A stretch of DNA of 7,339 bases from Sphingomonas bacterium (GCF_903643065.1 NZ_CAHJWX010000079.1:1-7339), one strand, 5' to 3'; shown: positions 1 through 7,211, counted from the stretch's first letter. The notes: generated from the sequence alone by a model not told the origin. Numbers and translations: made by a program.

Positions 1-734
1 CGCGCGCCGTCCGCCTGCGCACGCGCCTGCTTGAGGTCGCTGAGATATTGCGCGAGCTTCTCGTTGGTCTCGGCGCCCGCCGCGCTCAGGGGCGCGTAGC
101 GCAGCACCTGCGCCTCGTTGAAGCGCACCGACGCGTCATATTGCCGGATCATGTCGCGGCTCTGGTTCGCCTGCGCGAGGTTCTGGCGGATCGTGTCGAA
201 CTGCTGCCGGCGCTGCGCGCGCGCCTGATCGGTCGTCGCCTGCGCCTGCGCGATCTGCGCGCGCGACTGATCGGCGGTGGCGTTGTAATCCTGCGCCTCG
301 ATGCGGACGAGCATCTGCCCCGCGCGCACCATCTGATTGTCGCCGACCAGCACCTGCTCGACATAGCCCGACACGCGCGGCGCGACGTTCACCTGATCCG
401 CCGCGAGATAGGCGTCGTTGGTCGATTGCTGGAAGCGGCTGTACGTCCGGTAGTGGATGAACCACACGATGAGGACGATCACCGCCACGATCGCTGCGAT
501 GATCAGGGCGATGCGGACCTTGGGGTTCTTCAGCGGCGACGGCTTCTTCTCGTCCTTGTCGCCCCCGTCTTTGTCATCGCCCTCCTTGTCGTCGCCGTCC
601 TTCTTGTCGCCGTCCTTTTCGTCGGCTTTGTCCTTGCCGGAATCGCCGTCCTTGCCCCCGGACGAGCCCTGCTGCGAAGACGACGGTCGGTCGGCGTCAT
701 CCTTGCTCTCGTGATCGTCGTCTGCCCCTGGCAT
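1..734 (-). CDS. EmrA-like HlyD-family membrane fusion protein (partial, C-terminus beyond window)
   Basis: The first 244 codons are visible; the rest lies past the left edge. Residues 1-70 form a cytoplasmic tail very rich in Asp, Lys and Gly (repeats such as KDGDDKEGDDKDGGDKDEKK). One membrane anchor follows at about 74-93 (RIALIIAAIVAVIVLIVWFI). Next comes the family's typical start, STNDAYLAADQVNVAPRVSG (104-123), a lipoyl/biotinyl half-motif (DNQMVRAGQMLVRIEAQDY, about 132-150), and then an Ala/Gln/Arg-rich alpha-hairpin coiled coil to the edge. Family members are periplasmic adaptors linking an inner-membrane transporter (MFS DHA2 or ABC) to an outer-membrane channel for drug or metabolite export. 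The ATG at 734 is chosen because an in-frame TAG lies just upstream and a GGAG (742-745) sits 7 nt before it. The gene starts 98 bp beyond cyoD on the same strand, so it may be co-transcribed with the oxidase or have its own promoter. The partner transporter is not in the window. The family call is firm; the exported substrate is unknown. Confidence 0.9.
   Translation of the reverse strand, partial: MPGADDDHESKDDADRPSSSQQGSSGGKDGDSGKDKADEKDGDKKDGDDKEGDDKDGGDKDEKKPSPLKNPKVRIALIIAAIVAVIVLIVWFIHYRTYSRFQQSTNDAYLAADQVNVAPRVSGYVEQVLVGDNQMVRAGQMLVRIEAQDYNATADQSRAQIAQAQATTDQARAQRRQQFDTIRQNLAQANQSRDMIRQYDASVRFNEAQVLRYAPLSAAGAETNEKLAQYLSDLKQARAQADGA
543..653 (-). repeat. Low-complexity Asp/Lys/Gly codon repeat inside the HlyD-family gene
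   Basis: This stretch encodes about residues 28-64 of the membrane fusion protein as irregular tandem units of the type (K/E)-(D/G)-D-(K/G), built from GAC, AAG and GGC codons. It is a coding low-complexity tract and not an interspersed repeat. Near-identical short units make it prone to slippage, so its length may vary between strains. Confidence 0.6.
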
Positions 735-832
735 TCCGTCGCTCCGCCAATTTCCCGCGCAATCCCGCTACCGTCATCGTACGGCGTTACGTCTCGAACA
801 CTTGTGCGACTCGGTACATCAACCGATGTCCT
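735..832 (-). other. Spacer between cyoD and the HlyD-family gene with a small hairpin
   Basis: The spacer is 98 bp long. Directly after the cyoD stop, the minus strand can fold ACATC-GGTT-GATGT (816-829). With a one-base bulge, GG/CC extends it to 813-831. There is no following T-run, so it is a poor intrinsic terminator and could equally be an mRNA 3'-end stabiliser or chance. I see no clear -35/-10 pair for the downstream gene, which leaves read-through from cyoD possible. Confidence 0.3.
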
Positions 833-1228
833 TCAGTGCTGTATTTGCAAATTCGTCATCGCGTCCATCGGCATCATGTTGGCGTTGAGGTTCGACATGA
901 TCCACAGCGAGCCCGCGCCGACAAGCACGATGATCAGCACGCCGAACGCCACCGCCAGCGCGTTGTTGACGTTGTCCGGTCCGGTGGTGAGGTGGAGGAA
1001 GAAGACGAGGTGGATGCCGATCTGCGCCACCGCCAGCACGCACAGCCCGATCGCCACCCCCGGCTGCCAGAACACGCCCGTCGCCGCCACCCAGAACGAC
1101 ATCGCGGTCAGCCCGCCCGCCAGCCCCAGCCCGATCAGATAGGTGACGACGCCGCGCAAGGTCGCGCCGCGCGCCTCGCCCGGCGCCGTGTCGCCGGCTT
1201 TGCCCGCCGTCTCGCGATCCTCGCTCAT
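833..1228 (-). CDS. cyoD: Cytochrome bo3-type ubiquinol oxidase subunit IV
   Basis: This 131-residue protein is the small accessory subunit of the quinol oxidase in the inner membrane. In related enzymes it aids assembly and CuB insertion; it carries no cofactor itself. Three membrane segments are visible at about 27-49, 55-79 and 88-111. Family hallmarks are the central IGIHLVFFLHL (70-80), which matches the VQVLVHLVCFLHM region of E. coli CyoD, and the C-terminal SLWIMSNLNANMM (107-119). The hydrophilic N-terminus (1-25, acidic/Gly/Ala) is somewhat longer than in E. coli (109 residues in total). The ATG at 1228 overlaps the cyoC stop in an ATGA, indicating translational coupling. It is the last gene of the oxidase operon here; no cyoE follows. 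Confidence 0.95.
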   Translation of the reverse strand: MSEDRETAGKAGDTAPGEARGATLRGVVTYLIGLGLAGGLTAMSFWVAATGVFWQPGVAIGLCVLAVAQIGIHLVFFLHLTTGPDNVNNALAVAFGVLIIVLVGAGSLWIMSNLNANMMPMDAMTNLQIQH

Positions 1229-1890
1229 CCGCGTGCCCCCAGCAGGTATACGATCGTGAACACGCCCACCCAAACGATGTCGAGCGCGTGCCAGAACAAG
1301 GTGAAGCAAAGCAGCCGGCGCTGGATATCCTCGCGGAAGCCCTTGGCCCAGACCTGCGCCATCATCGTCCCGCACCACAACATCGCCGCGCCGACATGCA
1401 GCCCGTGGCAGCCGACCAATGCGAAGAAGGCCGAGAGGAAGGCGCTGCGCTGCGGCCCCGCTCCCTTGGCGATCAACTCGGCGAACTCGCTCAGCTCCAG
1501 CATCAGGAAGGCGAAGCCGAGCAGCCCGGTGACGAGCAAGGCGATCTGCGTCCAGAGCAGGCTGCGCGCGTCGGCGGCGAGCGCCGCCATGCCGCAGGTG
1601 AAGGTGGAGAGCAGCAGGCACGCAGTCTCGATCGCGACCGAGTCGAGCGTGAACAGCTGCCGCGCGGTCGGGCCGCCGTCGGTCGCGCGCGACAGCACCG
1701 CATAAGCGGCGAAGAAGGCCGAGAACATGATGATGTCGGAGACGATGAACAGCCAGAAGCCGTAGCCGGTGACGATCCGCTTGGGGGCGATGCCGCCCTC
1801 GGCCTGGTCCGCGTCGTGCCCGTCGCCGTGGCCGAGCTGATGCGGATCGCCGCCGCCGCCCGCTTTGTCCGCCGCCGCCGCTGCGCTCAC
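1225..1890 (-). CDS. cyoC: Cytochrome bo3-type ubiquinol oxidase subunit III
   Basis: This 221-residue protein belongs to the COX3/CyoC family. It is an integral membrane subunit that binds no redox centre and stabilises subunit I. Five membrane segments can be traced: [23 protein letters not shown] (about 44-66), [18 protein letters not shown], the LELSEF-preceding helix, the [18 protein letters not shown] helix with its HGLHV motif, and the C-terminal [22 protein letters not shown]. The first 35 residues form a soluble Gly/His/Asp-rich extension ([14 protein letters not shown]), making the protein longer than E. coli CyoC (204). The start is GTG at 1890, sharing GTGA with the cyoB stop. Its own stop overlaps the cyoD ATG by 4 bp. 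Identity is clear from sequence and from its position between cyoB and cyoD. Confidence 0.96.
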   Translation of the reverse strand: MSAAAAADKAGGGGDPHQLGHGDGHDADQAEGGIAPKRIVTGYGFWLFIVSDIIMFSAFFAAYAVLSRATDGGPTARQLFTLDSVAIETACLLLSTFTCGMAALAADARSLLWTQIALLVTGLLGFAFLMLELSEFAELIAKGAGPQRSAFLSAFFALVGCHGLHVGAAMLWCGTMMAQVWAKGFREDIQRRLLCFTLFWHALDIVWVGVFTIVYLLGARG

Positions 1891-3899
1891 GTCACCGCCA
1901 CCGCGTCGCGCAGCTGCGCCTCCTGGACGCGCCGTTGCGCGCTCGCCGACGCACGCACCTGCGCCAGCGGCACCTCATATTCGTTCTCGTCGCGCCACGC
2001 GAACACGACGAAGGTCGCGAAGGCGCCGACCAGCCCGACGATCGCCAGCCACCAGATGTGCCAGATCAGCGCGAAGCCGGTGAGCGTGGTGTAGAAGGCG
2101 GTAATGAACCCGGTCGGGCTGTTGCGCGGCATGTGGATCGCCGCATAATCGGGTTCCTCGTTGAGCTTGCGCGCCTCGATCGCACGCTGCTTCATGCCCC
2201 AATAGGCCTCCTCGCCGGTGACGTCGGGCAGCGCCGGGAAGTTGAATACGGGCGGCGGCGAGGGCGTCATCCATTCCAGCGTGCGCCCATGCCACGGATC
2301 GCCGGTCGCGTCGCGGCGGGCGTCGCGCGTGCGGATCGAGACGACGATCTGCACGATCTGGCAGGCGATCCCGGCGAGGATGATCAGCGCGCCCGCGCCC
2401 GCGGCCAGCAGCAGCGGTGTCCATGACGCATCGTCGGTGTGCTGCATCCGCCGGGTCATGCCCATCAGCCCGAGCGCGTAGAGCGGCATGAACGCGACGT
2501 AGAAGCCGACCAGCCAGCACCAGAACGCCGCCTTCCCCCAGCCTTCGTGCAGCGTGAAGCCGAACGCCTTGGGGAACCAGTAATTATAACCGGCAAATGC
2601 GCCGAACAGCACGCCGCCGATCACGACGTTGTGGAAATGCGCCACCAGGAACAGCGAGTTGTGCAGCACGAAATCGGCCGGCGGCACCGCCATCAGCACG
2701 CCGGTCATCCCGCCGACCACGAACGTCACCATGAACGCGATCGCCCACAGCATCGGCGGCGCGAAGCGGATGCGCCCGCCCCACATCGTGAACAGCCAGT
2801 TGAACACCTTCACGCCCGTCGGCACAGCGATGATCATCGTCATCACGCCGAAGAAGCCGTTGACGTCCGCGCCCGCCCCCATCGTGAAGAAATGGTGCAG
2901 CCAGACCACGAACGACAGCACGCAGATCGACATCGTCGCGGCGATCATCGAGCGGTAGCCGAACAGCGGCTTCGACGAGAAGGTCGAGATCACCTCCGAG
3001 AAGATGCCGAACGCGGGCAGGATCAGGATGTAGACCTCGGGATGCCCCCATGCCCAGATCAGGTTGATGTACATCATGGCATTGCCGCCATGATCGTTGG
3101 TGAAGAAGTGGAAGCCCAGATAGCGGTCGAGCAGCAGCATCGCGAAGGTCGCGGTCAGGATCGGGAAAGCGGCGACGATCAGCAGGTTGGAGGCGAGGCT
3201 GGTCCAGCAGAAGATCGGCATGCGCGTCAGGCTCATCCCCGGCGCGCGCATCTTGAGGATGGTGGTGGTGAGGTTGATCCCCGACAGCAAAGTCCCCGCG
3301 CCCGATATCTGCAGCGCCACAAGATAATAGTCCACGCCGACGCCGGGCGAGTAGGCCAGCTCCGAAAGCGGCGGGTAGGCCAGCCACCCGGTGCGCGCGA
3401 ACTCGCCGACGACGAGGCTCATGTTGACCAGCAGCACGCCCGACGCTGTCAGCCACAGGCTCACCGAGTTGAGCGTCGGGAAGGCGACGTCGCGCACGCC
3501 GAGCTGGAGCGGCACCGCGAAGTTCATCAGCCCGATCATGAACGTCATCGCGACGAAGAAGATCATGATCGTGCCGTGCGCGGAGAAGACCTGGTTGTAA
3601 TGGTCGGGCGGCAGATAGCCTTGCGCGCCCGCGGTCGCCATCGCCAGCTGCGAGCGCATCATGATCGCGTCGGAGAAGCCGCGCAGCAGCATCACGCCTG
3701 CAAGCATGCAATACATCACCCCGATCCGCTTGTGATCGACCGAGGTGATCCACTCGCGCCAGAGATAAGGGAGGTGCCCCTTGGCGACGACCCAGCCGAG
3801 CACGCCGAGTATCCCCACCAGCGCGAAGCCGCCGACGATCAGCGGGATCGGTTCGCCGATCGGGACCGCCTGCCAACCGAGCTTGCCGAGCAGGTTCAT
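1887..3899 (-). CDS. cyoB: Cytochrome bo3-type ubiquinol oxidase subunit I
   Basis: This is the catalytic heme-copper subunit of 670 residues (E. coli CyoB 663). It oxidises ubiquinol, reduces O2 to water and pumps protons. Residues align with E. coli numbering at +2. Low-spin heme ligands are H108 (FSAHGT) and H423. CuB ligands are H286 (WGHPEVY, with the cross-linked Y290), H335 and H336 (WLHHFF). The high-spin heme ligand is H421 (VAHFHN). Quinol-site residues R73, D77, H100 and Q103 are present, which marks a quinol oxidase. D-channel residues N126, D137 and N144, E288 and the K-channel K364 are retained, so pumping is probably intact. Besides the 12-helix core there are an N-terminal helix (about 19-38) and C-terminal helices (about 495-520 and 597-634), as in bo3 enzymes. 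The ATG at 3899 overlaps the cyoA stop by 4 bp. The C-terminal tail (about 650-670) is Ala/Arg/Gln-rich and not conserved. Confidence 0.98.
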   Translation of the reverse strand: MNLLGKLGWQAVPIGEPIPLIVGGFALVGILGVLGWVVAKGHLPYLWREWITSVDHKRIGVMYCMLAGVMLLRGFSDAIMMRSQLAMATAGAQGYLPPDHYNQVFSAHGTIMIFFVAMTFMIGLMNFAVPLQLGVRDVAFPTLNSVSLWLTASGVLLVNMSLVVGEFARTGWLAYPPLSELAYSPGVGVDYYLVALQISGAGTLLSGINLTTTILKMRAPGMSLTRMPIFCWTSLASNLLIVAAFPILTATFAMLLLDRYLGFHFFTNDHGGNAMMYINLIWAWGHPEVYILILPAFGIFSEVISTFSSKPLFGYRSMIAATMSICVLSFVVWLHHFFTMGAGADVNGFFGVMTMIIAVPTGVKVFNWLFTMWGGRIRFAPPMLWAIAFMVTFVVGGMTGVLMAVPPADFVLHNSLFLVAHFHNVVIGGVLFGAFAGYNYWFPKAFGFTLHEGWGKAAFWCWLVGFYVAFMPLYALGLMGMTRRMQHTDDASWTPLLLAAGAGALIILAGIACQIVQIVVSIRTRDARRDATGDPWHGRTLEWMTPSPPPVFNFPALPDVTGEEAYWGMKQRAIEARKLNEEPDYAAIHMPRNSPTGFITAFYTTLTGFALIWHIWWLAIVGLVGAFATFVVFAWRDENEYEVPLAQVRASASAQRRVQEAQLRDAVAVT

Positions 3900-4810
3900 C
3901 CCTGGGTCGATCCGCCGACCACGACCGGCAGGTTCGGCTGTGGCGCCTCCATCCGCACCACCGCGTCGAACAGGCCGGGCACGACGCCGCCATAGTTCGT
4001 GGCGGGTGTCGCCTTGCTGCGCCGGGCGAGCGCGGCGTAGCCGGCCGCGTCGAGCATCGGCCCGTGCCCCCGCGCCGCCGCCGCCCAGCCGGCGAACGCC
4101 GCGGGCGGCAGCGCGTCCACGGTGAAGCGCATGTCGGAGAAGCCTTCGCCGCTGAACTGCGCGGACATCCCGGCGAAACGGCCGGGGTGATCGGCAAGCA
4201 GGTTGAGCCGCGTCGTCATCCCCGCCATCGCGTAGATCTGGCTGCCGAGCTGCGGCACGAAGAAGCTGTTCATCACGCTGGCGGAAGTCAGCCGGAACCG
4301 GATCGGCGTGCCTGCGGGCAACACCAGCCGATTGACGCTGGCGATGCCCAGTTCGGGATAGATGAACAGCCACTTCCAGTCGAGCGACACCACCTCGACC
4401 AGCACCGGCCGCACGCGCGACGCGATCGGCTTCGGCGGATCGAGTTCATGGCTGCCGATCCACGCGATGCCGCCCAGGAGCAGCACCACCATCGCCGGGA
4501 TCGCCCACACCACCAGCTCGATCTGCCCCGAAAAGGTGAATTCCGGCCGGTAGCGCGCGCGCCGGTTGGACGCCCGGAACCACCACGCCACGCCCAGCGT
4601 GGCGATCACCGTCGGGATCACCACCGCCAGCATGATCGCCAGCGAGTTGAGGAGGATCGCCCGCTCCGCCGCGCCGACCGGGCCCTTGGGATCGAGCACG
4701 CCGTTGCCGCACGCCGAGAGGACAAGTGGCATGCTGATCCACCAATGACCGATGACCTGTCGCATATGGTGGTGTTCAGTGCCCGGGAACATACCTCGCT
4801 TGCGCATCAT
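3896..4810 (-). CDS. cyoA: Cytochrome bo3-type ubiquinol oxidase subunit II (lipoprotein)
   Basis: This is the 304-residue subunit II of the quinol oxidase. A lipobox LSAC ends at C34, followed by GNGVLDPKG, close to the E. coli CyoA mature N-terminus. Two membrane helices follow at about 52-75 and 97-119, then a periplasmic cupredoxin-like domain with [13 protein letters not shown] (141-153) and [20 protein letters not shown] (179-198). Where cytochrome c oxidases have the CuA Cys-x3-Cys/His/Met set, this protein has [14 protein letters not shown], so CuA is absent, as expected for a quinol oxidase. Residues from about 236 to 285 match the COX_ARM tail region. The ATG at 4810 has an in-frame TAG upstream and AGGG 6 nt before it. 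Alternative ATGs are 4807, 4792 and 4765; the last gives a shorter signal peptide (C19) but has no clear ribosome site. It is the first gene of the operon, behind the control region with the FNR-like box. Confidence 0.96.
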   Translation of the reverse strand: MMRKRGMFPGTEHHHMRQVIGHWWISMPLVLSACGNGVLDPKGPVGAAERAILLNSLAIMLAVVIPTVIATLGVAWWFRASNRRARYRPEFTFSGQIELVVWAIPAMVVLLLGGIAWIGSHELDPPKPIASRVRPVLVEVVSLDWKWLFIYPELGIASVNRLVLPAGTPIRFRLTSASVMNSFFVPQLGSQIYAMAGMTTRLNLLADHPGRFAGMSAQFSGEGFSDMRFTVDALPPAAFAGWAAAARGHGPMLDAAGYAALARRSKATPATNYGGVVPGLFDAVVRMEAPQPNLPVVVGGSTQG

Positions 4811-4854
4811 GAGCGACCCTGGAGCGAGCTACCGGCGGCAGCATCCGAACGTTG

Positions 4855-4860
4855 GAGATA
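4855..4860 (-). promoter_or_regulatory. Possible -10 element of the cyoA promoter
   Basis: TATCTC on the minus strand matches only the first three bases of TATAAT. It is proposed because its distance to the FNR-like box fits a class II activated promoter, where the -35 region is replaced by the activator. It would give a leader of about 37 nt before the ATG at 4810. The evidence is weak without start-site mapping. Confidence 0.25.
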
Positions 4861-4881
4861 GCCGCCGGATTGCGATCGCCG

Positions 4882-4895
4882 CTGATCCAGATCAG
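4882..4895. promoter_or_regulatory. Candidate FNR/FixK/Anr-type operator
   Basis: CTGATCCAGATCAG is a perfect inverted repeat with the spacing of the FNR-family consensus TTGAT-N4-ATCAA. It differs only by the symmetrical outer C/G pair, so 8 of 10 consensus bases match. Its centre (4888.5) is 41.5 bp upstream of a start point at 4847, about 8 bp downstream of the TATCTC on the minus strand. That is class II activator geometry for cyoA. FNR-type regulators commonly control terminal oxidase genes in response to oxygen. The site is also 102 bp upstream of the hydrolase ATG and could affect both genes. The match is seen directly; binding and direction of control are inferred. Confidence 0.55.
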
Positions 4896-4976
4896 TCGAT
4901 CCGACCTGCCATGATCTAGCAAGCCGAGAAAGGCGGCGGTGACATAGGAGCTGTCCGTCCACTGACACCGTCCGTT

Positions 4977-4982
4977 AGGAGG
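4977..4982 (+). promoter_or_regulatory. Strong ribosome binding site of the hydrolase gene
   Basis: AGGAGG lies 8 nt before the ATG at 4991. It is the best Shine-Dalgarno match in the window and fixes the hydrolase start. Confidence 0.85.
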
Positions 4983-4990
4983 CTAAGTCG

Positions 4991-5740
4991 ATGGCTCAGA
5001 CTGGCAGGATCACGTTCATCCTTGTTCCAGGCGCGATGCATACCGCCTGGGCGTGGCACAGGGTTGTCCCGTTGATCGAGGCGCAGGGCAATGTTGCGGT
5101 CACGCCGGATCTGCCAGGCATCGGGACCAATCACTCGGTCCGGCCCGAAGATGCGACGCTCGACATGTGGGGCGGTTATGTCGCGGACATCGTGCGCTCG
5201 GCGGATGCGCCCGTCATCCTCGTCGGCCATAGTCGCGGCGGACTCGTCATCGGCGAAGTGGCGGAGCGTGTTCCGGAACTGGTCGCCGGGCTGATCTACG
5301 TGTGCGCCCTGATCGTGCCTCCCGGCCGTACCGCGCTGGACGTAATGGGCACCGACCAGACGAAGGACGACGGCCCGCGTCCGTCAGAAGACGGAAAGAC
5401 CATCTCAATCAGCGCCGAGGCAGCGATCCCGCTATTCTACAACCGGTGTCTTCCCGAAGATGCGGCGGACGCCGTCGCCCATCTACGCCCCGAGCCCGCG
5501 GTGCCCAATGCAACGCCGGCGACGGTTACGCGCGACCGCTGGTATCGAGTTCCGCGCGCCTATATCGAAACGAGCACCGACAATAATCTGACGCTTGCCA
5601 AGCAGCGGCAAATCCAGTCCGCCGCACCATGCGATCCGGTGGTGATCATCGATGCAGATCATTCGCCGTTCCTGAGTGCAGCGCCGGCCCTTGTCGATGC
5701 GCTGGTAGACGCCGCCGCGGACATGATGGGAAACGAATAA
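4991..5740 (+). CDS. Alpha/beta hydrolase, plant esterase/hydroxynitrile lyase-like group
   Basis: This complete 249-residue protein has no signal peptide or membrane helix, so it is probably cytoplasmic. The oxyanion strand is FILVPGAMHTAWAW (9-22). The nucleophile elbow is GHSRGG with S81. YIETSTDNN supplies the probable acid D197, and DADHSPF supplies the catalytic His H224. The D-to-H spacing (27) and the short cap region resemble bacterial relatives of the SABP2/methylesterase/hydroxynitrile lyase proteins, including EstC-type esterases. A carboxylic ester hydrolase is most likely; the substrate cannot be read from sequence. The start is fixed by the AGGAGG at 4977. It is transcribed away from cyoA and is followed after about 100 bp by a decayed flavoprotein gene. 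G/C bias at third positions is milder than in the cyo genes. A GC-rich 6-bp hairpin with one G-U pair (5747-5761) follows the stop, but without a T-run. Confidence 0.9.
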   Translation: MAQTGRITFILVPGAMHTAWAWHRVVPLIEAQGNVAVTPDLPGIGTNHSVRPEDATLDMWGGYVADIVRSADAPVILVGHSRGGLVIGEVAERVPELVAGLIYVCALIVPPGRTALDVMGTDQTKDDGPRPSEDGKTISISAEAAIPLFYNRCLPEDAADAVAHLRPEPAVPNATPATVTRDRWYRVPRAYIETSTDNNLTLAKQRQIQSAAPCDPVVIIDADHSPFLSAAPALVDALVDAAADMMGNE

Positions 5741-5845
5741 ACCCGTCCTGCGGATCGCGGGCCCACTGTCGACACTATCCTTCAGCTTGTTCGAACCGCC
5801 AGACCCTTGATGTATTAATGTAGCCAAGATTGCTCGCAATGATCT

Positions 5846-6682
5846 GTGTTGCGGTCGAAACGATATGCGGTGGCAAACTGCCGAGAGCCTTGTCGTGTCT
5901 CGCGCCACGCGATTATCGCCCTCGAGCGAACGCCGCCCGTTGAAGATTCGCTCGCGGCAGCGTTGCGCGTCGCCGCTTCGGTGGGGCTGCTCGAGATCGA
6001 ACTCCAAACGCGGCGGCGCAACCGGGTCAACGGGTTCCTCCGCCTCCGACGCGACGGGCTTTACCGTTATTGTCCAACAGGCCTTCGGGAACTGTCCGCA
6101 ATATATCCAGCAGCGGCCCATACGGCCCTGAACGTTCCTCCGGTCCATCTCGAAGGATCGGCATTCGCCAATCTCAATGACGATGAAGCCCGAGCTTTGC
6201 TCAGCGAAGCCGACACGATGTTCCTGGCGAGCTTCGCGCCCGGCCCGGATGGCAGGCCTGCGATGGGTATCTCGCATCGCGGCGGCAAGCCCGGCTTCAC
6301 CAGGATCGACAAGGATGGCGGTCTCACCATTCCATGTTTCTTCGGCAACCTCCTCTTCAACACGCTCGTCAATATCCTGCTGACCGCCACGGCGGGCCTC
6401 GTCGTACCGTGCTTTGCATCGGGCGACGTCCTGCTCATCACGGGCGAGGCTCGGGGCGGCCTCGGCGATGATGACGATGTCGAAGCGGGCCCGGCTGGTG
6501 CGGAGCGGGTTTGGCAAATTCGTCCGCGGCAAGGTCGCTGGCTGCACGGCGCTCTGCCGGTCGAGCTTCAGCTCAAGAGCTGGTCTTCGCAGACACTCGC
6601 CACAGGCGATTGGCCGCGAACCCCACTATCATTGTCGCCGAGTAGGCCGCCGCAACTACAGACAGAAATCTCGAATTACTGA
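5846..6682 (+). pseudogene. Pyridoxamine-5'-phosphate-oxidase-like flavoprotein gene, apparently frameshifted
   Basis: An open frame from GTG 5846 to TGA 6682 (278 codons) carries the signatures of a PNPOx-like split-barrel family: LLEIELQTRRRNRVNG (48-63), SHRGGKPGF (143-151), GNLLFNTLVN (167-176), AGLVVPCFASGDVLLITG (183-200) and AGAERVWQ (217-224), ending near TLATGDWP. Between them, residues 64 to about 92 look unrelated. The expected segment (SSASDATGFTV...FGNCPQYIQQR) is encoded in the next frame at about 6036-6116. The reading frame therefore changes by +1 near 6032-6048 and returns near 6116-6155. The N-terminal portion usual in family members (as I recall them) is also missing upstream, and no ferredoxin-reductase extension follows, although some relatives have one. 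No good ribosome site precedes the GTG. A pseudogene is most likely; an altered but expressed protein or two assembly indels are alternatives. A long antisense frame here is a shadow. Confidence 0.65.
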
Positions 6683-6905
6683 GAACTTCTTGACATGCCA
6701 GATGCATTCTCCGGCTTGTCGCGGCGGCGAGAATTATCGTCACGAACCGCCCGCTCGCGTCCACCACACGCCGGACAAAACGATCTGTCGATGCCTCGAA
6801 TTTGCGTTCAGGGTATTTTCTGCAACTTTTCGGAGATCCAGTAATCATTGTGGTTCCAACCGATGTGCCTTGCCCGACAGGGCACTGAACACAGTAGGAA
6901 GCGAA
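6683..6905 (+). other. Intergenic region upstream of the DUF1330 gene
   Basis: This stretch of 223 bp is A/T-richer than its surroundings and has no convincing gene. A perfect TTGACA (6690-6695) is present, but no acceptable -10 lies 16-18 bp beyond it. A compact hairpin TGCCC-GACA-GGGCA (6871-6884) sits 21 nt before the DUF1330 ATG and just ahead of its ribosome site (AGGAA, 6896-6900). It could influence translation or be chance. No remnant of the lost part of the flavoprotein gene is recognisable. Confidence 0.4.
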
Positions 6906-7199
6906 ATGTCCGCTCTGATGCTCGCGCAAGTAGAGTTCCATGATGCCGAGGCGATCGAGCGCTATGTCGCGGCGGCTAGGCCCACCATCGAGCAACATGC
7001 TGGCAAAATCCTCGCCGTCGGCGCTGCGGAGGTGGCCGAAGAGACGTGGTTCGGCCCGAACACGATCGCGGCCGAGTTCGCCAACATTGCCGCCGCCCGC
7101 GCGTGGTACAACTCGGCGGAGTATCAGGAGGCCCGCAAGATCAGGCTTCCGGCTGCCACGACGAATTCGGTCTTTTTTCTCGAAAGTTCGGCCTCCTAG
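6906..7199 (+). CDS. DUF1330 family protein
   Basis: This 97-residue protein is predicted to be cytoplasmic, with no membrane segment. It has the layout of DUF1330 proteins, which fold as dimeric ferredoxin-like (alpha/beta barrel) domains: a first beta strand (ALMLAQVEFHD, 3-13), a helix with AIERYVAAARPTIEQHAGK (16-34), the second and third strands (ILAVGAAEVAEE and TIAAEFAN), the characteristic AWYNSAEYQEARKIR (66-80), and a final strand SVFFLE. Biochemical function is not established for most of the family. The ATG at 6906 is chosen because AGGAA precedes it by 5 nt and similarity begins there. The frame is open further upstream (from 6414), but that extension overlaps the flavoprotein gene and has no family character. 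It stands alone, with a hairpin after the stop. Confidence 0.88.
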   Translation: MSALMLAQVEFHDAEAIERYVAAARPTIEQHAGKILAVGAAEVAEETWFGPNTIAAEFANIAAARAWYNSAEYQEARKIRLPAATTNSVFFLESSAS

Positions 7200-7211
7200 C
7201 CCACAATCGGC

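Larger units (their letters stand above)
4811..4990. promoter_or_regulatory. Divergent control region between cyoA and the alpha/beta hydrolase gene
   Basis: The two divergent genes are separated by 180 bp. It contains, left to right: a weak -10-like TATCTC on the minus strand (4860-4855), the palindrome GCGATCGC (4872-4879), the FNR-like box (4882-4895), a short inverted repeat GTCG-ATC-CGAC (4895-4905), two copies of GTCCGT (4953-4958 and 4970-4975), and the hydrolase ribosome site. No strong sigma-70 -35/-10 pair is visible for either gene, which fits activator-dependent transcription. No small ORF is convincing here. Confidence 0.6.

Noticed and set aside
48..1142. Plus-strand open frame of 364 codons with a Leu/Val-rich centre
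   Set aside because: It is the complement of the Asp/Lys repeat of the membrane fusion protein and of cyoD. The hydrophobic look comes from reading GAC/AAG repeats backwards.
2439..3995. Plus-strand open frame of 518 codons opposite cyoB
   Set aside because: The composition is dominated by Arg, His, Asp and Glu, typical of antisense frames in GC-rich genes. The opposite strand is an unmistakable cyoB.
3900..4373. Upstream extension of the cyoB frame (158 extra codons)
   Set aside because: It overlaps cyoA in another frame, is Arg/Ala-rich and lacks family similarity. MNLLGKLGW at 3899 matches the usual CyoB start and forms the ATGA overlap.
5747..5761. Hairpin CCTGCG-GAT-CGCGGG after the hydrolase stop as a terminator
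   Set aside because: The stem is only 6 bp with one G-U pair and a 3-nt loop, and no T-run follows, so it is easily chance in GC-rich DNA.
5483..6547. Long minus-strand open frame (354 codons) across the end of the hydrolase and the flavoprotein gene
   Set aside because: It is antisense to clear family motifs on the plus strand (SHRGG.PGF, AGAER and others), shows no family features of its own and covers parts of two unrelated genes.
6690..6718. TTGACA as a -35 box
   Set aside because: The hexamers 16-18 bp downstream (around CGGCTT, GGCTTG, GCTTGT) do not resemble TATAAT, so a sigma-70 promoter is not supported.
6414..6905. Upstream extension of the DUF1330 frame
   Set aside because: It overlaps the flavoprotein gene in another frame and shows no conserved features. 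A ribosome site and the start of family similarity mark 6906.
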